A stretch of 15,335 nt of DNA from JANYLN01 sp041687575. Lineage in GTDB: Bacteria; Planctomycetota; Phycisphaerae; UBA1845; JANYLN01. How positions within the stretch are numbered: the first letter of the stretch is position 1; each line of letters starts with the position of its first letter. Position numbers and translations under genes: made by a program. A model generated the notes under the pieces. The model was not told the DNA's origin. It was given only the letters and a program-made list of their open reading frames with translations, and did not search any database. Positions 1 through 6,949 of the stretch are shown here, piece by piece. The stretch covers positions 1-15,335 of the forward strand of contig JAWLBS010000093.1 of NCBI GenBank assembly GCA_041687575.1, given 5' to 3'.

Positions 1-1
1 G

Positions 2-790
2 ATGGGCGGATCGCTCATGGACGACCGCGAGGCGGAGCGACAATTGCTGCGCGACGTCGTCTTCATGAACTACGTCGGCATGCAGCCGATCATCGTCCAC
101 GGCGGGGGCAAGGAGATTTCCGCCGCGATGAACGAGGCCGGCATCGAGCCGCACTTCGTCCAGGGCCTGCGCTACACCGACGAACGGACCCTGGCGATCG
201 CCGAGCACGTGCTGTGCGACCAGATCAACAAGCGGCTGGTTGCGGGGCTGCAGGAGTTCGGCTGCAACGCGATCGGCCTGCACAGCCTGTCCAGCTGCGT
301 GCTGTTCGCCGAGCGGATGTACCTGCAGGGCGAGGACAACCGCCGCATCGACATCGGCCACGTCGGCAAGGTGATCGATGTCAACGCGCAGATCCTGCGG
401 CTGCTGGTCAAGTCCGACACGATCCCGGTGATCGCCCCGATCGCCCGGGACCGGGCCGGCGGCAAGCTCAACATCAACGCGGACCTGGCAGCCGGCGAGG
501 CGGCGGCCGCCCTGGGCGCCGAAAAGCTCGTGATGCTCTCGGACACACACGGCATCCGCGAAAACATCGAGGACCCGGAGAGCTACTATCCATCGCTGTC
601 GCGGGCGCAGGTCGAAGACCTGGTCAGCAAGGGTGTGATCAACAAGGGCATGCTCCCCAAGGTGCAGGCGTGCCTGCAGGCCCTCGAGGCCGGGGCGAGC
701 AAGGCCCACATCATCGACGGGCGGATCGGACACTCGCTGCTGCTGGAGATCTTCACGGACAAGGGCGTGGGGACGCAGATACTTGGGTAG
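2..790 (+). CDS. argB: Acetylglutamate kinase, 5' end outside window
   Basis: Phosphorylates N-acetylglutamate with ATP in the second step of arginine synthesis, in the cytoplasm (amino-acid kinase fold). The visible 262 residues start inside the ATP-binding loop: M-G-G-S-L-M-D-D aligns with the family's K-(Y/F)-G-G-S motif, and base 1 (g) fits the last base of its Lys codon. The ATG at position 2 is therefore an internal Met, and roughly 25-40 N-terminal residues lie upstream of the window. The acetylglutamate-binding VHGGGKEI is at visible residues 32-39. NINADLAAGEAAAALGAEK and LSDTHGI follow in mid-protein, and KGMLPKVQ and GTQI near the end. It lies upstream of argD in the same direction, but 248 bp of repeats separate them, so read-through is uncertain. 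The family assignment is firm. Confidence 0.95.
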   Translation: MGGSLMDDREAERQLLRDVVFMNYVGMQPIIVHGGGKEISAAMNEAGIEPHFVQGLRYTDERTLAIAEHVLCDQINKRLVAGLQEFGCNAIGLHSLSSCVLFAERMYLQGEDNRRIDIGHVGKVIDVNAQILRLLVKSDTIPVIAPIARDRAGGKLNINADLAAGEAAAALGAEKLVMLSDTHGIRENIEDPESYYPSLSRAQVEDLVSKGVINKGMLPKVQACLQALEAGASKAHIIDGRIGHSLLLEIFTDKGVGTQILG

Positions 791-796
791 TAGAGA

Positions 797-867
797 GTTG
801 CCAGTGTCCAGTTGCCAGTTGCCAGTAACGGCAGGGGTCGGGGGTCAGGGATCAGGGGTCAGTGAAC
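797..867. repeat. GTTGCCAGT array with GGGGTCAGGG tail
   Basis: Degenerate tandem copies of GTTGCCAGT are followed by near-copies of AGGGGTCAGGGATCAGTG. The same two-part unit recurs at 3226-3266 and 6969-7020, and its second part also at 3721-3747. It starts 6 nt after the argB stop. No coding potential was seen. Confidence 0.75.
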
Positions 868-895
868 AACCACGGCAACAACGAAGACGATATCA

Positions 896-930
896 GCCAC
901 AGATGAACGCGGATGAAACGCGGATGAACA
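896..930. repeat. Short tandem ATGAACGCGG repeat
   Basis: Two to three 10-11 bp units of the type GATGAACGCG follow a CCACAGATG lead. Low-complexity repeats resembling this are known from intergenic spaces of many bacteria. The rest of the argB-argD gap, to about 1020, is GC-rich filler with further GGGGTCGGGG-like pieces. Confidence 0.45.
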
Positions 931-1038
931 ACGGCAGAGGGCAGGTTACAGGGTACAGGTGACAGCAAACAGGGGTCGGGGGCAGCAGAAACAACGCGGC
1001 TTGCACGGCGTTTTGAGAATCTACGAGGGACTGGATTC

Positions 1039-2253
1039 ATGGAGCAGGGCACACAGGTGGAAACGGACAAGGTCCTCCAGCAATACAAGCAGTACGTCAT
1101 GAGCAACTACTCGCGCCAGCCGATCGTGGTCACGAGGGCGCAGGGGGCGTACTTCTGGGATGCCGAGGGCAACAGGTACCTCGACCTGTTCCCCAGCTGG
1201 GGCTGCAGCCTGGTCGGCCACTGCCACCAACACGTGGTCGAGGCGATCCGCCGCCAGGCCGGCGAGATCATCCATATCGACAACACGTTCTACAGCCCGC
1301 CCCAGGGGCAGCTGGCGGAGATGATCGCCGCCCGCAGCTTCGGCGGGCAGTGCTTCTTCGCCAACAGCGGCGCCGAGGCCAACGAAGGCGCCATCAAACT
1401 CGCCCGCCGCGCCACCGCCGACGGACGCTACAAGATCATCACCATGGAGAAGGGCTTCCACGGACGGACCTACGGGGCAATGTCCGCCACCGCCCAAGCC
1501 AAGGTCCACATCGGCCACGAACCGCTCGTGCCGGGCTTCGTTTACGTGCCCTTCGGTGACGCCGAGGCGGTCGCCAAAGCGGTCGACGGCGAGACGGCCG
1601 CGATCATGGTCGAGCCGGTCCAGGGCGAGGGCGGGGTCCGCATCTCGCCGCCGGGTTACCTCCAGGCCTTGCGCGAGATCTGCGACCAGAACCAGATGCT
1701 GCTGATCTTCGACGAGGTCCAGACCGGTTTCGGCCGGACGGGCAAGTGGTTCGGCTACCAGCACTTCGACGTGGTCCCGGACATCATGACCCTCGCCAAG
1801 AGCATGGCGGGCGGGGCGCCGATGGGCGCGATCGTCGCAAAGCCGGAGGTGGCGGCGAAGCTGACGCCGGGTTCCCATGCAACGACCTACGGCGGCGGCG
1901 CGCTGGTCGCGGCGGCGGCGGTTGCGACGGTCGAGGCGATCGAGGCCGAAAACCTCGTCGAGCGGGCGGCGACGCTCGGGTCCTATATCCTCGACAAGGC
2001 CAACCAGCTCGCCGAGCGGACCGGCGTGGTCCGCGAGGTCCGCGGGCTCGGGCTGATGATCGGGATCGAGCTGGACGTGCCAGCCGGCCCGATCGCGGAC
2101 GCGGCACTGAAGCGCGGCCTGCGAGTCAACGCGACACAGGATGTGGTCCTGCGGATGCTGCCGGCGATGGTCACCACCGAGCAGCAGGTGGACGAGGCGT
2201 TCGAGATCCTCACCGACGTCGTGGTCAGTCAGGCACAGGAGGCGAACCCGTGA
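1039..2253 (+). CDS. argD: Acetylornithine aminotransferase
   Basis: PLP enzyme (class III, fold type I) that moves an amino group from glutamate to N-acetylglutamate semialdehyde, giving N-acetylornithine in the arginine pathway. It has 404 aa, normal for the family. Visible motifs are the phosphate-binding NSGAEANE (N109-E116), FHGRTYG, the PLP-ring Asp in FDEVQTGFGRTG (D225) and the Schiff-base lysine in TLAKSMAGGAPMGA (K254), all at family-typical spacing. The ATG is chosen because a GAGGGA ribosome site ends 8 nt before it and the N-terminus matches the family. The stop overlaps the argF start (GTGA), so the two genes are translationally coupled. Some relatives also act on succinyldiaminopimelate or succinylornithine, but the argB and argF neighbours favour ArgD. 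Confidence 0.96.
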   Translation: MEQGTQVETDKVLQQYKQYVMSNYSRQPIVVTRAQGAYFWDAEGNRYLDLFPSWGCSLVGHCHQHVVEAIRRQAGEIIHIDNTFYSPPQGQLAEMIAARSFGGQCFFANSGAEANEGAIKLARRATADGRYKIITMEKGFHGRTYGAMSATAQAKVHIGHEPLVPGFVYVPFGDAEAVAKAVDGETAAIMVEPVQGEGGVRISPPGYLQALREICDQNQMLLIFDEVQTGFGRTGKWFGYQHFDVVPDIMTLAKSMAGGAPMGAIVAKPEVAAKLTPGSHATTYGGGALVAAAAVATVEAIEAENLVERAATLGSYILDKANQLAERTGVVREVRGLGLMIGIELDVPAGPIADAALKRGLRVNATQDVVLRMLPAMVTTEQQVDEAFEILTDVVVSQAQEANP

Positions 2254-3206
2254 CGGTCGACATCAAGAAACTGACCGGGCTGAAGTCCTTCATCTGCACC
2301 AGCGACTTTTCCTGCGACCAGGTCTACGCAATGCTGCAGTACGCCATCGCGCAGAAGGTCGAGGCCAAGGCGGGCCGCCTGGCCCCCACCCTGTCGCGCA
2401 AGACGCTTGCAATGATCTTCGAAAAGCCTTCGCTGCGAACGCGGGTGAGCTTCGAGGCCGGCATGAGTCAGCTCGGCGGCCACGCGATCAACCTCGACCA
2501 GCACCATATCGGACTGGGCAAGCGCGAGAGCGTCGAGGACGTCGCGCGGGTGCTGGGCAGCATGTGCGACGGCATCATGGCACGGACCTTCGCTCATGAC
2601 AACGTGATCAAGCTGGCGCAGCACTCCGGTGTGCCGACGATCAACGGCCTGAGCGACTATCTGCACCCATGCCAGGCGATGGCCGACGTGATGACCGTCA
2701 TGGAGCACTTCGGCAAGGTCAGCGGCCTGACAATGGCCTTCATCGGCGACGGCAACAACGTGGCGCGGTCGCTGGCGATGGTCTGCGCGCAGCTCGGGAT
2801 GAACTTCGTGCTGGCATGCCCGCCGAAGTTCGAACTGGAGCAGGAGTGGTTTGACCGGTGCAACGAGATCGCCGGTGGCCGCTCGAAGATCGAGATGATC
2901 GTCGGCGACGCCAAACGGGCGGTGGCCGGCGCCCAGGTGATCTACACCGATACATGGGTCTCGATGGGGCAGGAGGCCGAAAAGGAGCAGCGGGTCCGCG
3001 AATTCGCCGGCTTCCAGGTGAACGAGGAGCTCCTCGCCGCCGCGCCCAGTGAGGCGATCGTGCTGCACTGCCTGCCGGCCTACCGGGGCACCGAGATCAC
3101 CGACGCGGTGATGGACGGCCCCCAGTCGCGGGTCTTCGAGGAGGCTGAAAACCGCCTCCACTTCCAGCGGGCGCTGATGGAGCTGCTGATGGCCGGGCCG
3201 CAGTAG
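2250..3206 (+). CDS. argF: Ornithine carbamoyltransferase
   Basis: Makes citrulline from ornithine and carbamoyl phosphate, in the cytoplasm as a trimer. It has 318 aa, a usual length. The carbamoyl-phosphate loop is S61-L62-R63-T64-R65 (the commoner form is STRTR). HPCQAMADVMTV is at 139-150, the ornithine-closing SMG loop at 238-240 and HCLPAYRG at 273-280. The SMG loop separates it from acetyl- and succinyl-ornithine transcarbamylases. The start is GTG at 2250, overlapping the argD stop, with a perfect AGGAGG at 2237-2242 and 7 nt spacing. The His of the common HCLPAHRG is Tyr here. The stop codon TAG is also the first three bases of a dispersed palindrome (3204-3223). The overlap with argD indicates one operon. 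Confidence 0.95.
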   Translation: MTVDIKKLTGLKSFICTSDFSCDQVYAMLQYAIAQKVEAKAGRLAPTLSRKTLAMIFEKPSLRTRVSFEAGMSQLGGHAINLDQHHIGLGKRESVEDVARVLGSMCDGIMARTFAHDNVIKLAQHSGVPTINGLSDYLHPCQAMADVMTVMEHFGKVSGLTMAFIGDGNNVARSLAMVCAQLGMNFVLACPPKFELEQEWFDRCNEIAGGRSKIEMIVGDAKRAVAGAQVIYTDTWVSMGQEAEKEQRVREFAGFQVNEELLAAAPSEAIVLHCLPAYRGTEITDAVMDGPQSRVFEEAENRLHFQRALMELLMAGPQ

Positions 3207-3223
3207 GGCGGGCTGTGCCCGCC
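3204..3223. repeat. TAGGGCGGGC palindrome, copy 1
   Basis: GGCGGGC (3207-3213), loop TGT, GCCCGCC (3217-3223). The leading TAG is the argF stop codon. It could act as a weak terminator, but no T-run follows. The form and recurrence resemble REP-type palindromes. Confidence 0.8.
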
Positions 3224-3225
3224 AA

Positions 3226-3266
3226 GTTGCCAGTTGCCAGTGAACGACAGGGGTCAGGGATCAGTG
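3226..3266. repeat. GTTGCCAGT unit with AGGGGTCAGGGATCAGTG
   Basis: Second occurrence of the two-part repeat seen at 797-867. It sits exactly between two TAGGGCGGGC palindromes, forming a composite element of about 83 bp (3204-3286). A similar but decayed composite lies at 6947-7036. Confidence 0.75.
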
Positions 3267-3286
3267 TAGGGCGGGCTATGCCCGCC
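3267..3286. repeat. TAGGGCGGGC palindrome, copy 2
   Basis: GGCGGGC (3270-3276), loop TAT, GCCCGCC (3280-3286), in the same orientation as copy 1. Confidence 0.8.
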
Positions 3287-3290
3287 AATC

Positions 3291-3340
3291 TCGGAGTCCC
3301 GGCTTCAGCGGGCGTTCGGAGTCCCGCCTTCAGGCGGTCC
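3291..3340. repeat. Two 25-bp TCGGAGTCCCG units
   Basis: Tandem related units at 3291-3315 and 3316-3340 both begin TCGGAGTCCCG and contain CTTCAG. The second folds as CCGCC-TTCA-GGCGG. From here to 3408 nothing coding is recognised. Confidence 0.65.
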
Positions 3341-3408
3341 GCCCGAGCGAGCGCAGCGATGCGAGTGGCCGAGCTGCGAGGCGCCGCGTGCCACGGTGAT
3401 AGCGAGGA

Positions 3409-3627
3409 TCACGGGATCCACTGTTCGCAGCCTTGCTCGATGGCGTCTCGCATTCGTTCAGCCTCATCCGCGGATAGCGCCCCCCCGAACGGGAGAAGAT
3501 CTCGCCCGGGAACCCCGTGCGGGGCGGACTGAACAAGGGCCTTGGCGAACTCCAGGACTCGCCACTGAAGCTCCTGAGGCAGCGCGCTGAGATGCTCGAC
3601 AACCTGGTCCGCAATGCGTTTGTCCAT
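3409..3627 (-). CDS. Orphan antitoxin-like small protein
   Basis: 72 aa beginning MDKRIADQVVEHLSALPQ. The pattern is a helical N-terminus with a L-P-x-E-L-Q-x-x-V-L-E-F-A core (residues ~14-28), then GVPGRDLLPFGG and a C-terminal helix ending IEQGCEQ. From memory this resembles small planctomycete and cyanobacterial antitoxins of the DUF2281/VapB-like kind, usually followed by a PIN toxin. No toxin follows here: the 200 bp downstream on the minus strand is repeats and argF. The C-terminus ends QWIP, whereas a one-base shift at about 3416-3424 would read Q-V-D-P, nearer the usual ending as I recall it, so the 3' end may be frameshifted. The start is ATG at 3627, with GGGAG 9 nt upstream. It is divergent from rph. 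The family call is moderate and the function is unproven. Confidence 0.6.
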   Translation of the reverse strand: MDKRIADQVVEHLSALPQELQWRVLEFAKALVQSAPHGVPGRDLLPFGGALSADEAERMRDAIEQGCEQWIP

Positions 3628-3649
3628 GGCACAACACTCCCGCCGAAAC

Positions 3650-3682
3650 ATCCGGCTGTTGCTCATTATATCTATACCGGAT
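3650..3682 (-). promoter_or_regulatory. Putative promoter of the antitoxin-like gene
   Basis: A perfect minus-strand TATAAT (plus-strand 3665-3670) would start a transcript about 30 nt before the ATG at 3627. No good -35 box is visible. A 6-bp inverted repeat, ATCCGG (3650-3655) and CCGGAT (3677-3682), flanks the -10 box and could be an operator for self-repression, as antitoxins often do. This AT-rich patch stands out from its GC-rich surroundings. Confidence 0.4.
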
Positions 3683-3720
3683 AGGCTATGCGAGCGAGGA
3701 GTGCTGGTGGCCATGTGCTG

Positions 3721-3747
3721 GTGAACGGCAGGGGTCAGCGAACTGGG
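3721..3747. repeat. GTGAACGGCAGGGGTCAG partial repeat
   Basis: Partial copy of the GTGAACGACAGGGGTCAG module found at 3240-3257, lying just upstream of the rph ribosome site. Confidence 0.5.
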
Positions 3748-3780
3748 TGCCCGGCCTGGAAGCGAGGAGACAGGTACAAG

Positions 3781-4524
3781 ATGCCCGCAGCCAAACGAGC
3801 CGACGGCCGAAGACCCGACCAGCTCCGCCCGGTGGAGATCCGGCGGGGCGTGAACCAATTTGCCGCCGGTTCCGTCCTGATCAAGATGGGCAACACCCAC
3901 GTGCTGTGCACCGCCAGCATCCAGGACGGCGTGCCCAGGTGGCGAGAAGGCTCCGGGCGGGGCTGGGTCACCGCCGAGTACGACATGCTGCCCGCCAGTA
4001 CGCCTACCCGGCGCTCCCGGGGACGCAGCGGGCACATCGACGGCCGGACCCAGGAGATCCAGCGGCTGATCGGCCGGGCGCTGCGATCCGTGATCGATTT
4101 CGCGGCGATGGGGCCCAAAACGATCTGGCTGGACTGCGATGTGCTCCAGGCCGACGGCGGCACGCGGACGGCGGCGATCACCGGGGCCTTTGTCGCCCTG
4201 GCCGAGGCTCAGGCCCTTGGGCTCAAACAAGGCCTCTGGACGCAGCCGTTCATCCGCCAGGCGGTCGCAGCCATCAGCGTGGGCATCGTCGATGGCCGGA
4301 TCCTGCTGGATCTGCCGTACGAGGAGGACTGCCGGGCGGAGGTGGATTTCAACGTGGTGATGACGGCCGCGGGCGAGTTCATCGAGGTGCAGGGCACGGC
4401 CGAGGCAGCGCCGTTCAGCCGCAAGGACCTCGACCGGATCCTTGACATGGCGGCCAGAGGGATCGAAAAACTGTTCGCGCTGCAGGCGATGGCGGCCCAA
4501 AAGCGGCTGGTCAGAACGAAGTAG
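3781..4524 (+). CDS. rph: Ribonuclease PH
   Basis: Phosphate-dependent 3'-5' exoribonuclease that trims tRNA 3' ends, releasing nucleoside diphosphates; the family forms a hexamer. It has 247 aa, full length. Visible motifs are DGRRPDQLRPVEI near the start, the basic GRSGHIDGRTQEIQRLIGRA, the phosphate-binding GGTRT (126-130) within the CDVLQADGGTRTAAITGA stretch, and YEEDCRAEVDFN around 180-191 with the family's conserved acidic residues. The start is ATG 3781, with GAGGAG at 3764-3769 and 11 nt spacing. Reading on upstream in frame adds only non-family residues. The TAG stop coincides with a palindrome (4522-4542). rph next to rdgB is a common bacterial arrangement; here one lipoprotein gene lies between them. 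Confidence 0.96.
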   Translation: MPAAKRADGRRPDQLRPVEIRRGVNQFAAGSVLIKMGNTHVLCTASIQDGVPRWREGSGRGWVTAEYDMLPASTPTRRSRGRSGHIDGRTQEIQRLIGRALRSVIDFAAMGPKTIWLDCDVLQADGGTRTAAITGAFVALAEAQALGLKQGLWTQPFIRQAVAAISVGIVDGRILLDLPYEEDCRAEVDFNVVMTAAGEFIEVQGTAEAAPFSRKDLDRILDMAARGIEKLFALQAMAAQKRLVRTK

Positions 4525-4542
4525 GGTGGGCTATTGCCCACC
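4522..4542. repeat. TAGGGTGGGC palindrome, copy 3 (compensated)
   Basis: GGTGGGC (4525-4531), loop TATT, GCCCACC (4536-4542). Relative to the other copies, one C-G pair is a T-A pair on both arms, so the stem is kept. TAG is the rph stop codon. Confidence 0.75.
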
Positions 4543-4555
4543 AAAGCCTTACGTC

Positions 4556-4579
4556 GGGCGCCACGGCCCTGCGTTCTCG
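4556..4579. repeat. Copy of GGGCGCCACGG repeat
   Basis: Matches 20 of 24 bases with 9713-9736, which lies directly before and into the CCGCGACCG element. It is a partial copy without the second half. A 7-bp inverted repeat (TCGCCAC with GTGGCGA) begins at its end. Confidence 0.5.
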
Positions 4580-4636
4580 CCACGGCGTGGCCGTCGTGTG
4601 GCGAAGCCAGGAGCAGGGCCGCACTGCAGAAGACCA

Positions 4637-4655
4637 GGGCGGGCTGTTGCCCACT
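4637..4655. repeat. Decayed GGGCGGGC palindrome, copy 4
   Basis: GGCGGGC, loop TGTT, GCCCACT: one mismatch and one wobble pair in the stem. It looks like a worn copy of the same family. Confidence 0.5.
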
Positions 4656-4712
4656 GAACCATCGCGCATCAGCGCGATACACAATGCGGACGAACCGCTC
4701 ATCCGCAGAATT

Positions 4713-4739
4713 CCATGGCCGCAAACAGCGCGGCCATGG
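4713..4739. repeat. Perfect 10-bp inverted repeat
   Basis: CCATGGCCGC (4713-4722), loop AAACAGC, GCGGCCATGG (4730-4739). It lies 60 nt upstream of the lipoprotein gene. No T-run follows. It could be a weak terminator or a leader structure. In the 275-bp gap 4525-4799 I see only this and the repeats listed, no gene. Confidence 0.55.
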
Positions 4740-4751
4740 CACCCGGCGAAG

Positions 4752-4771
4752 AAGTGGCTGGTCAGGACGAA
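4752..4771 (+). repeat. Near-copy of the rph 3' end
   Basis: 18 of 20 bases match 4501-4520, the codons for the rph C-terminal K-R-L-V-R-T. The two copies bracket the 231-bp repeat-filled gap. Confidence 0.4.
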
Positions 4772-4799
4772 ATGGTGAGGATATTCGGGAGCTGGTGTT

Positions 4800-5717
4800 A
4801 TGGTTCCTAAGAACGTGATATTTCGCTATGCGGCGGCAATGCTCGCGGCTGGCATGCTGGCAACGGCCGGCTGCGCCTCGATGAACCGCGACGGCGCGTC
4901 CAGCCCCGACGGCTCGGCGGGTGGGGGTCTGTTCGGGCTGAAGATGCCAAGCTTCTCGAGCAACCGCTACGCCACCACCTTCACGATCCTGTGCATGGAG
5001 GTCCACGGCGACAGCGCCCGGCGGATCGTCGAGCAGTGGGCCAGCGGACTGCGGCACACCCAGGGGCTGAGGCCGGACCTCGTCCAGACCCAACACGAGC
5101 CGGGCACCAGCAGGCTCTACTACGGCGCCTACCGCGGCCAGCCGAACGAGGCATCCGACCAGTTCCGCCCGCCGCCGCAGGCGCGGCAGGAACTGGCGCT
5201 GCTGCGGGATATGGTCAACGGATCGATGCAACCGTTCAGGCTGGCGATGATCGTCGAGAAGCCCACCCCCAACCCCGGCCCGCCCGAGTGGGACCTGCGC
5301 AACGCACCGGGCAAGTACACGCTCCAGATCACCTACTGTTTCGACAAGCCCGGCCTGCCCAACCACAAACAGGTTGCCGTCGATATCTGCAAGGCCCTGC
5401 GCGACCAGGGCGAAGAGGCGTGGTACTACCACCCCGACGAGCGGCGAAGCGTCGTGACGGTCGGCCGTTTCGACGAGTCGGCCGTGCTCACCGGACCGGA
5501 CGGCACTGCGCGGTACAGCCCGGCGGTCGTCGCCCTGCAGAACAAGCGGGAAGAGTTCAAGTACAACAGCGAGTGCATGCGGAAGGTCTACCGCGTGATC
5601 GGCGGGCAGCGGCTGGCCGCCCCGTCGGTGCTGATCGAGATCCCCAGGGAGTCGACGAATGTCCAACCTGCCCGAGAGCCCCTGCGCAGCGGGGCAAATC
5701 CTTTTCGCTACCGGTAA
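4800..5717 (+). CDS. Lipoprotein with two SPOR-like repeats
   Basis: 305 aa. A signal peptide ends in L-A-T-A-G-C, so lipidation at C25 is likely although -3 is Thr. A Ser/Gly-rich linker (26-55) follows. Two regions then share the pattern beta strand, helix, variable loop and a final strand closing with G-x-(Y/F): about residues 58-112 (TTFTILCMEVHG to LYYGAYRG) and 173-224 (KYTLQITYCFDKPG to VVTVGRF). This pattern resembles SPOR modules, which bind bare peptidoglycan glycan; that is a fold guess, not a family hit. The start is ATG 4800, with GGGAG and 8 nt spacing. The last 59 nt overlap rdgB in another frame, and the last ~20 residues look poorly conserved (NVQPAREPLRSGANPF). Likely a membrane- or envelope-anchored protein of unknown role, probably cotranscribed with rdgB. 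Confidence 0.75.
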   Translation: MVPKNVIFRYAAAMLAAGMLATAGCASMNRDGASSPDGSAGGGLFGLKMPSFSSNRYATTFTILCMEVHGDSARRIVEQWASGLRHTQGLRPDLVQTQHEPGTSRLYYGAYRGQPNEASDQFRPPPQARQELALLRDMVNGSMQPFRLAMIVEKPTPNPGPPEWDLRNAPGKYTLQITYCFDKPGLPNHKQVAVDICKALRDQGEEAWYYHPDERRSVVTVGRFDESAVLTGPDGTARYSPAVVALQNKREEFKYNSECMRKVYRVIGGQRLAAPSVLIEIPRESTNVQPAREPLRSGANPFRYR

Positions 5718-6297
5718 CCAGGGCAAGGTCCGGGAAATCCTGGACGTGCTCGGCGACCTGCCCGTAACGATCCGGCATCTCTCCGAATTCCCCGATCTGC
5801 CCGAGGCCGTTGAATCCGGCAGCACTTTCGGGCACAATGCGGTGCTCAAGGCGACGCACTACGCGAAACTGACAGGCATCGCTACGCTCGCCGAGGACAG
5901 CGGCATCGAGATCGATGCCCTGGGCGGGGCCCCGGGCGTCTACTCGGCCCGATTCGCCGGCGAGCACGGCAACGACCAGGCCAATAACGCCAAAGTCCTG
6001 GAGATGCTGGCCGGGGTCCCCGAAGCGCAGCGGACCGGACGGTTCCGCTGCGTGGCGGTGCTGGTCTGCGGCGAGAAGATCGTCGCCCGGGCCGAGGGCG
6101 CGATCGAAGGGCGGATCCTCGAGGCCCCGCGGGGCGAGGGCGGCTTCGGATACGACCCGCTGTTCTACGTACCGCAGTTCGGCTGCACGACGGCCGAGAT
6201 GGACCGCGAGCAGAAAAACCGGATCAGCCACCGCGGCAAGGCGTTGCGGGCGATCCGGCCAGTGATCGAGGCCTGGTTACAGACAGGCCAGGTATAG
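5659..6297 (+). CDS. rdgB: dITP/XTP pyrophosphatase (RdgB/HAM1)
   Basis: Hydrolyses non-standard purine triphosphates (dITP, ITP, XTP) to monophosphates, keeping them out of DNA and RNA. It has 212 aa, slightly longer than the usual ~200 because of about 13 extra residues before ILFATGNQGK (14-23). Other motifs are TFGHNAVLKA, the catalytic AEDSGIEIDAL (D80), GVYSARFAG, GEGGFGYDPLF and ISHRGKALR (S190-R197). The start is ATG 5659, with AGGGAG 7 nt upstream. It lies inside the end of the lipoprotein gene, so the 59-nt overlap suggests coupled translation. The family assignment is firm; the exact first codon is slightly less so. Confidence 0.95.
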   Translation: MSNLPESPCAAGQILFATGNQGKVREILDVLGDLPVTIRHLSEFPDLPEAVESGSTFGHNAVLKATHYAKLTGIATLAEDSGIEIDALGGAPGVYSARFAGEHGNDQANNAKVLEMLAGVPEAQRTGRFRCVAVLVCGEKIVARAEGAIEGRILEAPRGEGGFGYDPLFYVPQFGCTTAEMDREQKNRISHRGKALRAIRPVIEAWLQTGQV

Positions 6298-6370
6298 AAT
6301 AATATGAGGTGCCGCAAGGCGGAAGCAATCACGGCTCTAGCGCAGTTGCCATGGCAGGAGAAAAACGAGT

Positions 6371-6949
6371 ATGGAGAATCTTGTCCCCAAAGCGATGTTC
6401 TTCACCAAGGGAATGGGCAAACACCAGCAGGCCCTGCAGTCGTTCGAATACGCGCTGCGTGATGCGAAGATCGCCCATCTGAATTTGGTGAAGGTCAGCA
6501 GCATCTATCCGCCGGGGTGCAAGATCCTGAGTCTGCGCGAGGGGCTGAAGTACCTGCGGCCGGGGCAGGTGGTCTTCACCGTGATGGCCGAGGCCCGCAG
6601 CAACGAGCCCAACCGGCTGCTCAGCGCCGGCATCGGCATGGCGGTGCCCGCCAAGAAGGACGCCTACGGCTACATCTCGGAGTTCCACGGCTTCGGCATG
6701 ACCGAGCGCAAGGTGGTGGACCTGGTCGAGGACATGGCCGCATCGATGCTCGCCAGCACCCTGGGCGTGGAGTTCGACCCGGACGAGGCCTACGACAAGC
6801 GCCGGGCGATTTACATGATGAGCGGCGAGATCGTCCGCACCCGCGCCGTTGTCCAGACGGTCGAATGCGACAAGCGCGGCCAGTGGACCAGCGCCGTCGC
6901 CGCCGCCGTGTTCATCATGGACACCGAGTCGCCCGGCAAGAAGAAGTAG
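6371..6949 (+). CDS. pdaD: Pyruvoyl-dependent arginine decarboxylase
   Basis: Decarboxylates arginine to agmatine using a pyruvoyl group made by self-cleavage, with no PLP. It has 192 aa, within the usual 160-200. The cleavage site is between S43 and S44 in LVKVSSIYPPGC; S44 would become the pyruvoyl group at the head of the alpha chain, with residues 1-43 as the beta chain. GYISEFHGFG carries the conserved Glu (E104) expected to act as proton donor. The start is ATG 6371, with AGGAG at 6356-6360 and 10 nt spacing. speB follows 203 bp downstream, completing arginine to putrescine. The TAG stop is also the first part of a palindrome at 6947-6965. The family occurs mainly in archaea, chlamydiae and some other bacteria including planctomycetes. 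Confidence 0.93.
   Translation: MENLVPKAMFFTKGMGKHQQALQSFEYALRDAKIAHLNLVKVSSIYPPGCKILSLREGLKYLRPGQVVFTVMAEARSNEPNRLLSAGIGMAVPAKKDAYGYISEFHGFGMTERKVVDLVEDMAASMLASTLGVEFDPDEAYDKRRAIYMMSGEIVRTRAVVQTVECDKRGQWTSAVAAAVFIMDTESPGKKK

Noticed and set aside
2229..3161. Long minus-strand open frame opposite argF
   Set aside because: It mirrors argF codons; GC-rich genes give long antisense frames. No start signal or family motif. The same applies to minus-strand frames at 4209-5849, 10764-12155 and 13239-14564.
2250..3206. Acetyl- or succinyl-ornithine transcarbamylase instead of ArgF
   Set aside because: The SLRTR variant prompted the idea, but the SMG ornithine loop and HCLPAYRG fit ornithine carbamoyltransferase.
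3204..3340. CRISPR array
   Set aside because: The palindromes and tandem units have no uniform spacers, and no cas genes are present.
3659..3687. Plus-strand promoter for rph (TTGCTC and TAGGCT, 17 bp apart)
   Set aside because: Only 3 of 6 consensus bases in each box; the minus-strand TATAAT in the same patch is better.
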